64,000 nt of DNA from an uncultured Clostridia bacterium (GCA_902477755.1 CABSIK010000002.1:248001-312000); one strand, 5' to 3'; positions 26,878-35,879 are shown, counted from the first letter of the stretch. Notes: generated by a model not told the origin, from the sequence alone. A program made the numbers and translations.

Positions 26878-27621
26878 ATGTTTTTTCAGCAAACAGAAAC
26901 AAATAACTATGAAATTGATATGGAAAGAGTGCCTCAGCATATTGCCATTATCATGGATGGCAACGGCAGATGGGCGAAGAAACGGTTTTTGCCTAGAAAA
27001 GCTGGACATAAAGCAGGTGCGGAAGCACTGGAACGAATCATTGAAGATTGCCGTGATTTGGGCGTAAAACATCTGACTGTATACGCTTTTTCCACAGAAA
27101 ACTGGAAACGCTCTCAGGAAGAAGTGGATGCCATTATGGATCTGCTGCGTCAATACCTGAAGAATTATTTCAAAAGATTCCTGAAGGATGATATCCGTCT
27201 GAATGTTATTGGGGATATCCATCGTCTGGATCAGGATATTCAGGACAGTATTCTGGAAATTGAAAACCTTTCTAAGGATAAAACAGGTCTTTTTGTTCAT
27301 ATTGCGCTGAATTACGGCGGCCGTGATGAACTCCGCAGAGCCATCACCAAAATTGCGGCAGAAGTGGAACAGGGAAATCTGAAAGCGGCAGACATTACAG
27401 AAGAAATGATCAGCGATCATTTGGATACTGCCCACGTTCCTGATCCGGAGCTGGTAATCCGTACCAGTGGGGAAGAACGGATCAGCAACTTCCTGCTGTG
27501 GCAGATCGCATACTCCGAATTTTTCTTTACAGATACTCTTTGGCCTGATTTCAACAGAGCTTCTCTGGAAGAAGCCATTTATTATTATCAGAACAGAGAA
27601 CGCCGTTTTGGCGGTAGATAA
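26878..27621 (+). CDS. uppS: Isoprenyl transferase (undecaprenyl diphosphate synthase)
   Basis: 247 residues. It makes the C55 lipid carrier for peptidoglycan by cis-prenyl condensation. The signature IMDGNGRWAKKRFLPRKAGHKAG holds the catalytic Asp. The C-terminal PELVIRTSGEERISNFLLWQIAYSE segment is complete. The ATG at 26878 is preferred over an in-frame TTG at 26857 because GGAGGGG (26867-26873) is correctly spaced to it. Confidence 0.95.
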   Translation: MFFQQTETNNYEIDMERVPQHIAIIMDGNGRWAKKRFLPRKAGHKAGAEALERIIEDCRDLGVKHLTVYAFSTENWKRSQEEVDAIMDLLRQYLKNYFKRFLKDDIRLNVIGDIHRLDQDIQDSILEIENLSKDKTGLFVHIALNYGGRDELRRAITKIAAEVEQGNLKAADITEEMISDHLDTAHVPDPELVIRTSGEERISNFLLWQIAYSEFFFTDTLWPDFNRASLEEAIYYYQNRERRFGGR

Positions 27622-27636
27622 AAAGAGGTGAAACAG

Positions 27637-28455
27637 ATGAAAACAAGAATCATTTCTGCTGTGATCCTCGTGCCTTTGCTGCTGTTTTTTGTAATCAGCG
27701 GGGGGATTTGGCTAAAAATCGCTGTGGGATTTCTTGGGCTGGTTGGCATGCATGAATTTTATCAGGCATTTTCCAAAGAAAACAAAAGCCTGCATGTGAT
27801 CTGTTATGCCTTTGCTTTGTTCTATATGATATTCATAGAGGACATCATCAACGGGAATAATTATTTCAATATTTTTGTTTCCGTATTTATGGTGGTGCTG
27901 CTGATCTATACGGTATTGTATCATAACCATACCAATGCCCTGGAAGGCATGACAGGATTCTTTGGCTTTTTCTATGCCTGCTTCTTGTTGTCCCATATCT
28001 ATCTGGTAAGAGAATATACTTATGGGAAACTGCTCATTTGGCTGGCGTTTATTGCTGCTTTCGGTTGTGATACAGGGGCATATTTTGCAGGCATCACATT
28101 CGGCAAGCATAAGCTCATTCCCACACTGAGCCCTAAGAAAACCATCGAAGGCTCTATTGGGGGCATTGTGACAGCAACCGTTCTGGCATTACTCTATGGA
28201 TTGTGGTTACAGCGTTCTTTCAGTATGGAAGGTGTAAACATCCTGCTGTTGTGCGGTTTGACAGGGTTCTTTGGTTCTTTCCTGGCACAGATCGGCGACT
28301 TGGCTGCTTCTGCCATGAAGCGTCTGACAGGCATCAAAGACTTCGGGAAATTGATTCCTGGTCATGGTGGTGTGCTGGATCGTTTTGACAGCGTCATTTT
28401 GACAGCCCCTGCCGTATACTATATAATGTTGTTTTTGATTGATGTACAAATATGA
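27637..28455 (+). CDS. cdsA: Phosphatidate cytidylyltransferase
   Basis: 272 residues with about seven or eight membrane segments. It makes CDP-diacylglycerol from phosphatidate and CTP. The C-terminal family signature GDLAASAMKRLTGIKDFGKLIPGHGGVLDRFDS is intact. The ATG at 27637 follows AAAGAGGTG (27622-27630), which rules out the in-frame GTG at 27628 as the main start. It sits 15 bases after uppS. Confidence 0.94.
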   Translation: MKTRIISAVILVPLLLFFVISGGIWLKIAVGFLGLVGMHEFYQAFSKENKSLHVICYAFALFYMIFIEDIINGNNYFNIFVSVFMVVLLIYTVLYHNHTNALEGMTGFFGFFYACFLLSHIYLVREYTYGKLLIWLAFIAAFGCDTGAYFAGITFGKHKLIPTLSPKKTIEGSIGGIVTATVLALLYGLWLQRSFSMEGVNILLLCGLTGFFGSFLAQIGDLAASAMKRLTGIKDFGKLIPGHGGVLDRFDSVILTAPAVYYIMLFLIDVQI

Positions 28456-28471
28456 TATAGAGGTGGAAAAC

Positions 28472-29617
28472 ATGAGAACAATCTCTATTTTAGGCTCTAC
28501 CGGTTCCATCGGCACACAGACACTGGAAGTTGTGGAAGTGCTGGGAGATATTCAGGTGGGGGCCATCAGCGGCAATTACAATATCAAGCTGCTGGAAGAA
28601 CAGGCGAGAAAATTCCGTCCTAGATTGGTTTCTGTCATGGACGAGGATAACGCCAAAGAATTGAAAAGCCGTCTGGCTGATACCAACTGCAAAGTGGTAG
28701 CTGGCATGGATGGTCTGGTGGAAGCGGCAACACTTGCAGAAGCGGATACCGTTGTCACATCTGTTGTGGGCAATGTGGGTCTGCGTCCTACTTTTGAAGC
28801 TATTTCCGCAGGAAAAAATATCGCGTTGGCAAATAAGGAAACGCTGGTTTCCGCAGGTCAGCTGGTCATGGATCTGGCAAAGAAAAAAGGCATTTCCATT
28901 TATCCTGTGGACAGTGAACATTCTGCCATTTTCCAGTCTTTGCAGGGAAATAAAGGCAATAAAATTCGTCGTATCCTGCTGACAGCTTCCGGCGGTCCTT
29001 TCCGTGGAAAAACATTAGATGAACTGAAAAATGTGACAGCGGCAGATGCCCTTTGCCATCCCAACTGGAGTATGGGCAAAAAAATCACCATTGACTCTGC
29101 TACATTGATGAATAAAGGTCTGGAAGTCATGGAAGCGAAATGGCTCTTTGGTGTGGATACAGATCAGATTGAAGTGCTGGTACATCCCCAGAGTATCATC
29201 CATTCCGCAGTGGAATATGAAGATGGCGCTATTATGGCGCAGCTTGGGGAACCTGATATGCGTGTACCCATTCAGTATGCGCTGACATATCCCAAACGTG
29301 TGGCAAATCCTTTCCCGAAAATTGATTTTGCCAAACGTGCCCAGCTGACTTTTGACCATCCAGATATGGATACATTCCGTTGTCTGGCACTGGCTTATAA
29401 AGCACTGAAAATCGGCGGTACCATGCCTACGGTGCTCAATGGTGCCAATGAAATCGCTGTGGCAAAATTTCTGTCTGGCGAAATTGGATTTTTGGATATT
29501 CCTGCATTGATAGAAAAAACAATGGAGGCATATACTGTAAAAGAAAACTACACATTGGAGGATCTGCTGGAAGCGGACGCATGGGCAAGAGCTTATGCGG
29601 CGGAGGCAGTTCTTTGA
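28472..29617 (+). CDS. dxr: 1-deoxy-D-xylulose 5-phosphate reductoisomerase
   Basis: 381 residues, the committed step of the MEP isoprenoid pathway (DXP to MEP with NADPH). The N-terminal NADPH-binding GSTGSIG, the substrate/metal region VDSEHSAIFQSL, the flexible loop around HPNWSMGKKITIDSATLMNKGLE and the C-terminal four-helix part are all present. The ATG at 28472 is chosen by GAGGTGG six bases upstream; longer in-frame starts overlap cdsA. It shares an operon with uppS, a user of the same isoprenoid pathway. Confidence 0.96.
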   Translation: MRTISILGSTGSIGTQTLEVVEVLGDIQVGAISGNYNIKLLEEQARKFRPRLVSVMDEDNAKELKSRLADTNCKVVAGMDGLVEAATLAEADTVVTSVVGNVGLRPTFEAISAGKNIALANKETLVSAGQLVMDLAKKKGISIYPVDSEHSAIFQSLQGNKGNKIRRILLTASGGPFRGKTLDELKNVTAADALCHPNWSMGKKITIDSATLMNKGLEVMEAKWLFGVDTDQIEVLVHPQSIIHSAVEYEDGAIMAQLGEPDMRVPIQYALTYPKRVANPFPKIDFAKRAQLTFDHPDMDTFRCLALAYKALKIGGTMPTVLNGANEIAVAKFLSGEIGFLDIPALIEKTMEAYTVKENYTLEDLLEADAWARAYAAEAVL

Positions 29618-29628
29618 TGTAAAAATTT

Positions 29629-30714
29629 TTGGAGGTGATTGGAATACTTTCCTCTATCATTATTTCTTTGATTGTTATCGGGGTTCTTGTCATCGTCCAT
29701 GAATTTGGACATTTTATTGTGGCAAAGAAATGCGGCGTATGGGTAGAAGAATTTGCCGTTGGTATGGGCAAAAAAATTTGCTCCAAACAAATCGGGGAAA
29801 CGGAATACAGCCTTCGTCTGTTCCCGCTGGGCGGTTTTTGCCGTCTCCATGGGGAAACAGAGGAGGGCGAAATCACAGAACGATCTTTTCTGGCAAAGTC
29901 TGTGTGGGCACGTATGGCAATTATGGCTGCCGGCCCAATCATGAACTTTCTTTTGGCCATTATTCTGATTTTTGGTCTGTCTGCCGGTGGCTATATCATT
30001 CAGCCAAAAGTAGCGGCAGTGCTGGATGGTTCTCCTGCACAGGCAATTGGCTTGCAGGAAGGCGATGAGATTTATCGCATCAATGGTGACCGCATTCATA
30101 TTTACGATGAAATGCAGGCCATCATGCTGCAAAACGGTGGGGAACCCATTGATTTGGAAATCAAACGGGATGGCATGATTTATGAATATGAATTGACACC
30201 ACAATATTCCGAAGAAACCCAGTCTTATCTGGTTGGATTCACGCCCACCATCAAAAATGGTATTTTTGCAGAAAAAGTCGAGGGCTATGATACAGCAAGT
30301 GTTATGGAAACTGTACATTACAGCTATTATGCCATGCTGAACTATGTGAAACTGACAGCGGAAGGGTTGGCAAGGGTATTTACTATGCAGGCATCTCCTG
30401 ATGAATACGGCGGCCCTATTTCCATTGTAAAAGTAGTAGGGGACAGCTATGAAGCGGGACTTAGCTACAGTTTCATGGCAGCGGTACAAAATGTGGTTTA
30501 TATTGCTGCTGTGCTCAGTGCTAACCTTGGTGTGCTGAATCTGTTCCCCATTCCCGGACTGGATGGCGGACGTATCTTGCTTCTGCTCATTGAGATTTTG
30601 CGCAGAAAACCTATGAATCCGGAAACAGAAAGTAAGATTCTTTTTGGCGGGTTTGTGTTCCTCATGGGCTTTATGGTCTTTGTTATGTACACAGATATCA
30701 TGAAAATATTCTGA
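29629..30714 (+). CDS. rseP: RIP site-2 metalloprotease RseP
   Basis: About 355-361 residues. It cleaves transmembrane substrates such as anti-sigma factors. HEFGHF in the first membrane helix gives the zinc-binding HExxH. A PDZ domain lies in the middle (about 115-190). NLFPIPGLDGGR near the C-terminus holds the third zinc ligand. The start is unclear: the only in-frame conventional codons before the first helix are TTG 29629, without a ribosome binding site, and GTG 29635, which lies inside a near-perfect Shine-Dalgarno GGAGGTGATT (29631-29640). The codon at the ideal distance is ATA 29644. See findings. Confidence 0.92.
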   Translation: MEVIGILSSIIISLIVIGVLVIVHEFGHFIVAKKCGVWVEEFAVGMGKKICSKQIGETEYSLRLFPLGGFCRLHGETEEGEITERSFLAKSVWARMAIMAAGPIMNFLLAIILIFGLSAGGYIIQPKVAAVLDGSPAQAIGLQEGDEIYRINGDRIHIYDEMQAIMLQNGGEPIDLEIKRDGMIYEYELTPQYSEETQSYLVGFTPTIKNGIFAEKVEGYDTASVMETVHYSYYAMLNYVKLTAEGLARVFTMQASPDEYGGPISIVKVVGDSYEAGLSYSFMAAVQNVVYIAAVLSANLGVLNLFPIPGLDGGRILLLLIEILRRKPMNPETESKILFGGFVFLMGFMVFVMYTDIMKIF

Positions 30715-30738
30715 TGAAAGATTATTAGGAACATTTTT

Positions 30739-30840
30739 ATAAGAAAACAAAGCAAGCTGAAATCCTTATGATATAGAGGATTTCAGCTTGTTTATTTTTG
30801 CCGAGATTTTGTTGGACATGTTTTCTTAAGAGGAAGCTGT
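30739..30840 (+). repeat. Interspersed hairpin repeat, copy B
   Basis: Aligns over about 100 bases with copy A (12301-12408): ATAAGAAAACAAAG, then a perfect 14-bp stem CAAGCTGAAATCCT (30753-30766) / AGGATTTCAGCTTG (30777-30790), then GAGATTTT and ATGTTTTCTT. The outer stem bases differ from copy A on both arms yet remain paired. It is also placed to terminate the rseP operon. Confidence 0.7.
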
Positions 30841-30878
30841 TTTCTGATTTACCTTTTTTTGTTTTTCTGCTAAGTTCA

Positions 30879-30907
30879 TTGCATTTTCAGAAGAAATTCG
30901 TTAGAAT
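30879..30907 (+). promoter_or_regulatory. Promoter of the radical SAM gene
   Basis: TTGCAT (30879-30884), 17 bases, TAGAAT (30902-30907). Confidence 0.6.
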
Positions 30908-30938
30908 ACAGTAAGAAGTACCGAAAGGAGAATGCAAC

Positions 30939-32093
30939 ATGGAACAACATGTGTTTCAAATCGGGCCTATCCGTCCGCCCAGTGAGGCAAACAGCCTGCT
31001 GCTGCGAGTAACGGAAAACTGCCCTTGGAATAAATGTAAATTTTGTATGCTTTATAAAAAGAACGATTTCCACACTCGTCCTGTAGCGGCCGTGAAAAAG
31101 GATATTGATACCATGGCGGATTACCGTGATATGATCCTTGCCCATAAAGATGGTGAAAACTGGAATATGCTGGCAGTGCAGAAGGAATACGCGGAACTTC
31201 CTTCCGATGAAGCCAGAATGTGTTATCAGATGGTATTCACTTGGCTCACAGAAGGGGATCGTCAGGCAATCTTTTTACAGGATGCCAATACCATGGTACT
31301 GCGGACAGAATGGCTGCTGGAAATCGTTAGCTATGTACGGGAACGTCTGCCGGAGATTAAACGCATTACCTCTTATGGCAGAGCCAATACTCTGGCGAAA
31401 ATTTCTGAAGAAGATTATCGGGCTTTGCGTCAGGCTGGTTTAGATCGCATCCATTCTGGCTATGAATCCGGCTCTGATAAAGTTTTGCAGCTCATCTGTA
31501 AGGGCACAACCCAGGAAGAACAGATCATTGGCGGTCGCAAAGTGCGTGATGCTGGGATCGAGCTTTCTATTTACTTCATGCCGGGGGTAGGCGGCAGAGA
31601 ACTTTCTGATGATAACGCTTTGGAAACCGCAAAGGTTATCAATGCCGTAGATCCGGATTTTGTGCGCCTGCGCACTTTTGTATTGCGTACTGGCTCTTTG
31701 ATGGAAGAAGTACGGGCAGCAGGAAATTATACAGAAGAAACGGATATGGAAAAGCTGCTGGAAATCAGAAAACTCATTGCCAACATCGACCCGACAAAGG
31801 CTAGAGGTCGTATCACCAGTGACCATATTATCAACCTTTTGCAGGAAGTCAGCGGCGATATGGATAGAGATATTCCTTGGATGCTCTCTTATATTGACCA
31901 ATATCTGGCATTGCCTGAATTGGAACAGAAAAAATATCAGCTTGCAAGAAGAATGGGTTTTCCGCTGGACTGGAAGCAGCTGTATCGCTTGAAAGAAAGT
32001 GATCTTGCATATATTGAAGATTTGGCAAAAAATACGGTGGACGAAAAGCAGTGGGAAAACCTGCTCCATCGCTACATGGATCGTTATATTTAA
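30939..32093 (+). CDS. Radical SAM protein, function unknown
   Basis: 384 residues. The iron-sulfur motif reads CPWNKCKFC, that is C-x4-C-x2-C rather than the standard C-x3-C-x2-C; related spacings occur in some radical SAM proteins. SYGRANTL, GLDRIHSGYESGSDKVL and ELSIYFMPGVGG look like the SAM-binding and barrel strands. The C-terminal 100 residues are helical. The substrate cannot be told. AAGGAGAATGCAAC precedes the ATG. The next gene starts 12 bases on, so they are likely co-transcribed. Confidence 0.8.
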   Translation: MEQHVFQIGPIRPPSEANSLLLRVTENCPWNKCKFCMLYKKNDFHTRPVAAVKKDIDTMADYRDMILAHKDGENWNMLAVQKEYAELPSDEARMCYQMVFTWLTEGDRQAIFLQDANTMVLRTEWLLEIVSYVRERLPEIKRITSYGRANTLAKISEEDYRALRQAGLDRIHSGYESGSDKVLQLICKGTTQEEQIIGGRKVRDAGIELSIYFMPGVGGRELSDDNALETAKVINAVDPDFVRLRTFVLRTGSLMEEVRAAGNYTEETDMEKLLEIRKLIANIDPTKARGRITSDHIINLLQEVSGDMDRDIPWMLSYIDQYLALPELEQKKYQLARRMGFPLDWKQLYRLKESDLAYIEDLAKNTVDEKQWENLLHRYMDRYI

Positions 32094-32105
32094 GGAGGGA
32101 GAATC

Positions 32106-32300
32106 GTGGATAAAATGGATCTGATTACAAAGGTCATTCCGGGACTTTTGGTAGTTGGTATCGTGTGGTTTAATATGCGGAAACTCCAGCGCAATCTCAA
32201 TGCCATGAAACAACAGCATTGCAGCGGCTCTTGCCATAACTGTGCCCATAGTGCTGGATGTACTTCAGTGCAGAAGGAAAATACAGATAAAGAAGCGTAA
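32106..32300 (+). CDS. Small Cys-rich single-pass membrane protein
   Basis: 64 residues. One membrane helix (about 6-23, ITKVIPGLLVVGIVWF) is followed by a basic stretch and a Cys cluster, CSGSCHNCAHSAGC. The layout is like the FeoB-associated Cys-rich membrane proteins, but no feoA/feoB is nearby. It starts with GTG after AAGGAGGGA, 12 bases after the radical SAM gene. Metal or electron handling for that enzyme is a guess from context only. Confidence 0.65.
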   Translation: MDKMDLITKVIPGLLVVGIVWFNMRKLQRNLNAMKQQHCSGSCHNCAHSAGCTSVQKENTDKEA

Positions 32301-32329
32301 GATGCTTTGAATTACAGGGGGAATGAAAG

Positions 32330-33442
32330 ATGAAAAAAAGAATTTTGGCTATGACATGCGCGGCAGCTGTAGCTGTGACCGCAGTTCCTGTTTATGGGGC
32401 AGAAGAAACAGCAGCAGAGCCTGTACAGTCTGCGGAAGAAACCATAGCCACCAATCTTGGTGTAATGGTCAATGAGGAGGCCGTAGTATTTGATGGACAG
32501 CAGCCTGTCATCATTGATAATGTGACACTGGTACCTGTCAGAGGTGTTCTGGAAACATTGGGGGTTACCGTTGCATGGGATGCAAAGACGCATACCATTA
32601 CATTAACAGAAGGAGAAAAAACAGGGACTCTGACCATGGGCAGCAATGTATTCCAGACAGGAGATACCACTGTGCAGATGTCCGCACCTGCACAAAATAT
32701 CAATGGTTCTGCTATGATTCCTTTACGTGCTGTTGCAGAATATTTTGGCGCGGAGGTTGGCTGGGATGCAGCAAGCAGAATGGTTCTTGTGACAAAAGCG
32801 CCGGAAGTACAGTATCTGGCAGAAGCTACTTACGAAAAAGTATTGAAAGATGAAAATGGAAATTTGCTGGCAGAAGTGAAAGCAATCTATCCTGTTTTGA
32901 CAGCAGAAGTGCCAGAAGCAGCCAGAGACACTGTCAATAAAAATATTGAAGAATTGACCAAGAAAGCAGCAGATACCTACCTGACAGAAGTCAAAGAGGA
33001 AGTAACACAGGAAGCGGCAGCTCTTGGAGAAAACTTCCATCCTTTCCAGCTGGTGATTTCTTATGAAGACGCATTTTATGGAAAAGGGGTACTGTCCTAT
33101 CTGACAACTGTTTGGGAATATCGCGGCGGCGCAAATGGCACCACAAAAGGTGTGGGGAAGATTTATGACCTGCAAACAGGAGAAACCAAAAGCTTGGGAA
33201 ACTATATCAATCTCCAGTCCGGTCTGACAGAACGGGATTACATGGTGCAGGTATTCCGCAGAGATATGGCTTCCAACAGTGAAAAATATTTGGAAGGTGC
33301 GGCACAGAGCCTTCTGGATACGAACACAAATCTGGGTTATTATCTGAAAGATGAAAAAACAATGGTGATTTTTGCAGATCAGACAACTTTGCAGCCTCAC
33401 AGCGCAGGCATTGTGAAATTGGAGATTCCAGTCAATAAATAA
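32330..33442 (+). CDS. Secreted protein with copper amine oxidase-type N domain and DUF3298
   Basis: 370 residues. A signal peptide (MKKRILAMTCAAAVAVTAVPVYGAEE; likely cut after YGA) precedes a stalk-type domain (about 40-150; GVMVNEEAVVFDGQQPVIID, VPVRGVLETLGVTVAWDA) common in clostridial surface proteins. The C-terminal half (about 175-370) looks like DUF4163/DUF3298 (RsiV-type). No enzyme activity is implied by the N domain name; copper ligands are absent. It may bind the wall or a lysozyme-like ligand. The gene is followed by a terminator. Confidence 0.75.
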   Translation: MKKRILAMTCAAAVAVTAVPVYGAEETAAEPVQSAEETIATNLGVMVNEEAVVFDGQQPVIIDNVTLVPVRGVLETLGVTVAWDAKTHTITLTEGEKTGTLTMGSNVFQTGDTTVQMSAPAQNINGSAMIPLRAVAEYFGAEVGWDAASRMVLVTKAPEVQYLAEATYEKVLKDENGNLLAEVKAIYPVLTAEVPEAARDTVNKNIEELTKKAADTYLTEVKEEVTQEAAALGENFHPFQLVISYEDAFYGKGVLSYLTTVWEYRGGANGTTKGVGKIYDLQTGETKSLGNYINLQSGLTERDYMVQVFRRDMASNSEKYLEGAAQSLLDTNTNLGYYLKDEKTMVIFADQTTLQPHSAGIVKLEIPVNK

Positions 33443-33448
33443 AATCAT

Positions 33449-33492
33449 AAAAGTCAGAAATCTATAGTTCTTATGGATTTCTGACTTTTTTT
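33449..33492 (+). terminator. Terminator
   Basis: AAAAGTCAGAAATC (33449-33462) pairs with GATTTCTGACTTTTT (33476-33490), ending in seven T. Confidence 0.85.
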
Positions 33493-33628
33493 GTAGGAAT
33501 TCATTATCTCTTGCGCAGAAAAAAGAAATTTGTTACAATGAATGCGAAAAGAAATTGGCGAAAAATACAAAGTTTTGGTTAAAATTTTGTGAAATTATTG
33601 TAAAATTGTGTAGCTTTTAGGAAATGTC

Positions 33629-33657
33629 TTATCAAAATTCATATAATATGCTACAAT
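33629..33657 (+). promoter_or_regulatory. Promoter of the secreted nucleotidase gene
   Basis: TTATCA (33629-33634), 17 bases, TACAAT (33652-33657) with TG upstream (extended -10). Confidence 0.65.
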
Positions 33658-33688
33658 ATGGAGAGTCCAATGAAAAAGGAGGAGTATT

Positions 33689-35593
33689 ATGAAATTTGGC
33701 AAATTATGGTCTGCAGTCCTTTCGGCAGCAATGGTGATGGGTACCACTGTACCTGTACTGGCAGCAGATATGGATGGGAAATTGGTTGTGATTCACACCA
33801 ATGACATCCATGGCTATTATGCAACCACTGAAGAATCAGTCGGCATTGCGGGCGTCGCTGCTTTGAAGGATTATTATGAAGCACAGGGGGCAGATGTAGT
33901 TCTGTTGGATGCAGGGGATTTTTCACAGGGAACTACTTTGGTAAATCACAGCAATGGTCTGAAAGCGGCAGAATATCTTGCAGCAGCAGGCTATGATGCA
34001 GTATCTTTGGGAAATCATGAATTTGACTTTGGTTTTGAAGCGCTGAAAGATACAGCGGCAGTACTGAAAGCTGGTAATGTTCCCATTATTGACGCCAATG
34101 TCCTGAAAAAAGGAACAGATACCCCTTATTTTGAATCAAATACCATTGTGGAAACTGATGGTATGAAGGTTGGTATTTTTGGTCTGGATACAGCGGAAAC
34201 ACGGACGAAATCCAGTCCCAGCAGTGTGAAAGATCTGACATTCCTGGATGGACAGGAAATGTTTGATTGTGCACAGGCGCAGGTAGACGCTCTGGAAGCA
34301 GAAGGCTGTGATTATATCATTGCTTTGACTCATCTGGGTGTGGACGAAGAAAGTACAGGCAGACGTTCCACTGATTTGGCAGCGGCTGTTGAAGGCATTG
34401 ATCTGATTGTAGACGGTCATAGCCATACAGTGATGGACGGCGGCCAGATGGTAGGAGATACCATGATCGTCAGCACAGGTTCTTACCTTGCCAATGTAGG
34501 CACTGTTGTAGTTGATAAAGCAACAGGCGAAGAAACAGCAAAGCTCATCAGTGCAGCTGATTATGCAGCAAATTACAAAACTTATGATGAAAATCTTGCG
34601 AAAATGGTAGCAGCGGATCAGGCTGAAGTAGACGCATATTATAGTCAGGTATTTGCTACAACAAAGGTAGATTTGAATGGTGAAAAAGATCCTGGCGTGC
34701 GTACAGAAGAAACAAATCTGGGTGACTTTACTGCCGATGCTTATCTTTATGCAGCAAGAGAATATGTGAAAGAACAGGGACTTGATATCAGTGTTGACGT
34801 TGCGCTGTCTAATGGCGGCGGCATCCGTGCAAGTGTGCCAGCAGGTGAAATCACCATGAATGATTTGTATACCGTTTTCCCTTACGGAAATACCGTTGCA
34901 CTGGTGACAATCACCGGTGAACAGCTGCTGGAAGTGCTGGAAGCGTCCACATTCTGCACACCTACAGCCATTGGTGGTTTCCCTCAGATTGCAGGAGCAG
35001 AATATACCGTAAATACTGCAGTGCCTTATGAAAATGGCGCACAATATCCCGATTCTACATACTACGCACCTGCAAATCCTGGCAGCCGTGTGACTATTAC
35101 AAGCATTGGCGGCAAGCCTTTTGATCCCAAAGCAAATTACACTGTAGCAGTGAACAGCTTCCAGGCAGAAGGCGGCGATACATACTATGTATTGACACAG
35201 GGTTCTTATATGCAGGATACTGGTATCGTGGACGCGGAAGCGCTGATTTCCTATGTGGATTCTCTGGGCGGCGTCATTGATGAAACATACGCAGAACCTC
35301 AGGGCAGAATCAAGATTGTTTCCACACCTGTTGAAAATCCCGAAACAACTGTACCAGAAGAAACAACAGAACCTGAAAAACCTGTGGAACCTGAAGTAGA
35401 GGCGCCTAAAACAGAAGCAGAAGTGCCAGCTACAAAACTGTATACTGTTGTTGCAGGGGACAGCCTGTGGAAAATTGCACAGAAAGAATTGGGCAACGGT
35501 TCCAAATGGAAACAGATTTATGAAACAAATAAAAAACAGATTTCCAATCCAAACCGCATTTATGTGGGACAGAAATTGGTGATCAATCAGTAA
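33689..35593 (+). CDS. Secreted 5'-nucleotidase / 2',3'-cyclic phosphodiesterase with LysM domain
   Basis: 634 residues. A signal peptide (cut near VLAAD) is followed by a calcineurin-like metallophosphoesterase domain (IHTNDIHGYY, LLDAGDFSQGT, GNHEFDFG, VDGHSHT) and a 5'-nucleotidase C domain (about 325-530, ALSNGGGIRASVPAGEIT, VFPYGNTVA). A Pro/Glu/Thr-rich linker (about 548-580) and a C-terminal LysM domain (YTVVAGDSLWKIAQKELG) anchor it to peptidoglycan. It probably strips phosphate from extracellular nucleotides for scavenging. Adhesion or host adenosine signalling would be speculation. Confidence 0.92.
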   Translation: MKFGKLWSAVLSAAMVMGTTVPVLAADMDGKLVVIHTNDIHGYYATTEESVGIAGVAALKDYYEAQGADVVLLDAGDFSQGTTLVNHSNGLKAAEYLAAAGYDAVSLGNHEFDFGFEALKDTAAVLKAGNVPIIDANVLKKGTDTPYFESNTIVETDGMKVGIFGLDTAETRTKSSPSSVKDLTFLDGQEMFDCAQAQVDALEAEGCDYIIALTHLGVDEESTGRRSTDLAAAVEGIDLIVDGHSHTVMDGGQMVGDTMIVSTGSYLANVGTVVVDKATGEETAKLISAADYAANYKTYDENLAKMVAADQAEVDAYYSQVFATTKVDLNGEKDPGVRTEETNLGDFTADAYLYAAREYVKEQGLDISVDVALSNGGGIRASVPAGEITMNDLYTVFPYGNTVALVTITGEQLLEVLEASTFCTPTAIGGFPQIAGAEYTVNTAVPYENGAQYPDSTYYAPANPGSRVTITSIGGKPFDPKANYTVAVNSFQAEGGDTYYVLTQGSYMQDTGIVDAEALISYVDSLGGVIDETYAEPQGRIKIVSTPVENPETTVPEETTEPEKPVEPEVEAPKTEAEVPATKLYTVVAGDSLWKIAQKELGNGSKWKQIYETNKKQISNPNRIYVGQKLVINQ

Positions 35594-35603
35594 CAAATAC
35601 AGT

Positions 35604-35635
35604 AAAACCGCATCTTTTTAGATGCGGTTTTTTTT
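35604..35635 (+). terminator. Terminator
   Basis: 12-bp stem AAAACCGCATCT (35604-35615) / AGATGCGGTTTT (35620-35631) and eight T in all. Confidence 0.9.
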
Positions 35636-35784
35636 ATAAAAAAGCTTCATGTAAATGAATATTGGGCTGTTAGAGCTATTTTTTGTTTTTTATACACGGG
35701 AGAAAGCAGGAAAAAAGAAGCACTCTTTGTTTGATGTATATAAAAATGTACATTTTAACTTAGTCAATTTAGACAAAAGATGGT

Positions 35785-35834
35785 GGGACAAAAAATGTCC
35801 AATATCAATAAATAGATGGGACATAAATCGTCCC
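35785..35834 (+). promoter_or_regulatory. Two CggR-like operator boxes upstream of gap
   Basis: GGGACAAAAAATGTCC (35785-35800) and GGGACATAAATCGTCCC (35818-35834), 33 bases apart start to start. Both fit GGGAC-N6-GTC, the half-operator pattern of the glycolytic repressor CggR in Bacillus. A possible extended -10 (TATACT, 35844-35849) follows box 2, and the main promoter lies at 35880-35907. Confidence 0.6.
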
Positions 35835-35879
35835 AAATCTGTGTATACTTCCGAAAAAGAAAAACTTTCCCGAAAACCG

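Noticed and set aside
34136..35596. A 486-codon minus-strand open frame opposite the secreted nucleotidase
   Set aside because: Entirely antisense to a well-supported gene, with no start signal and no recognisable domain.
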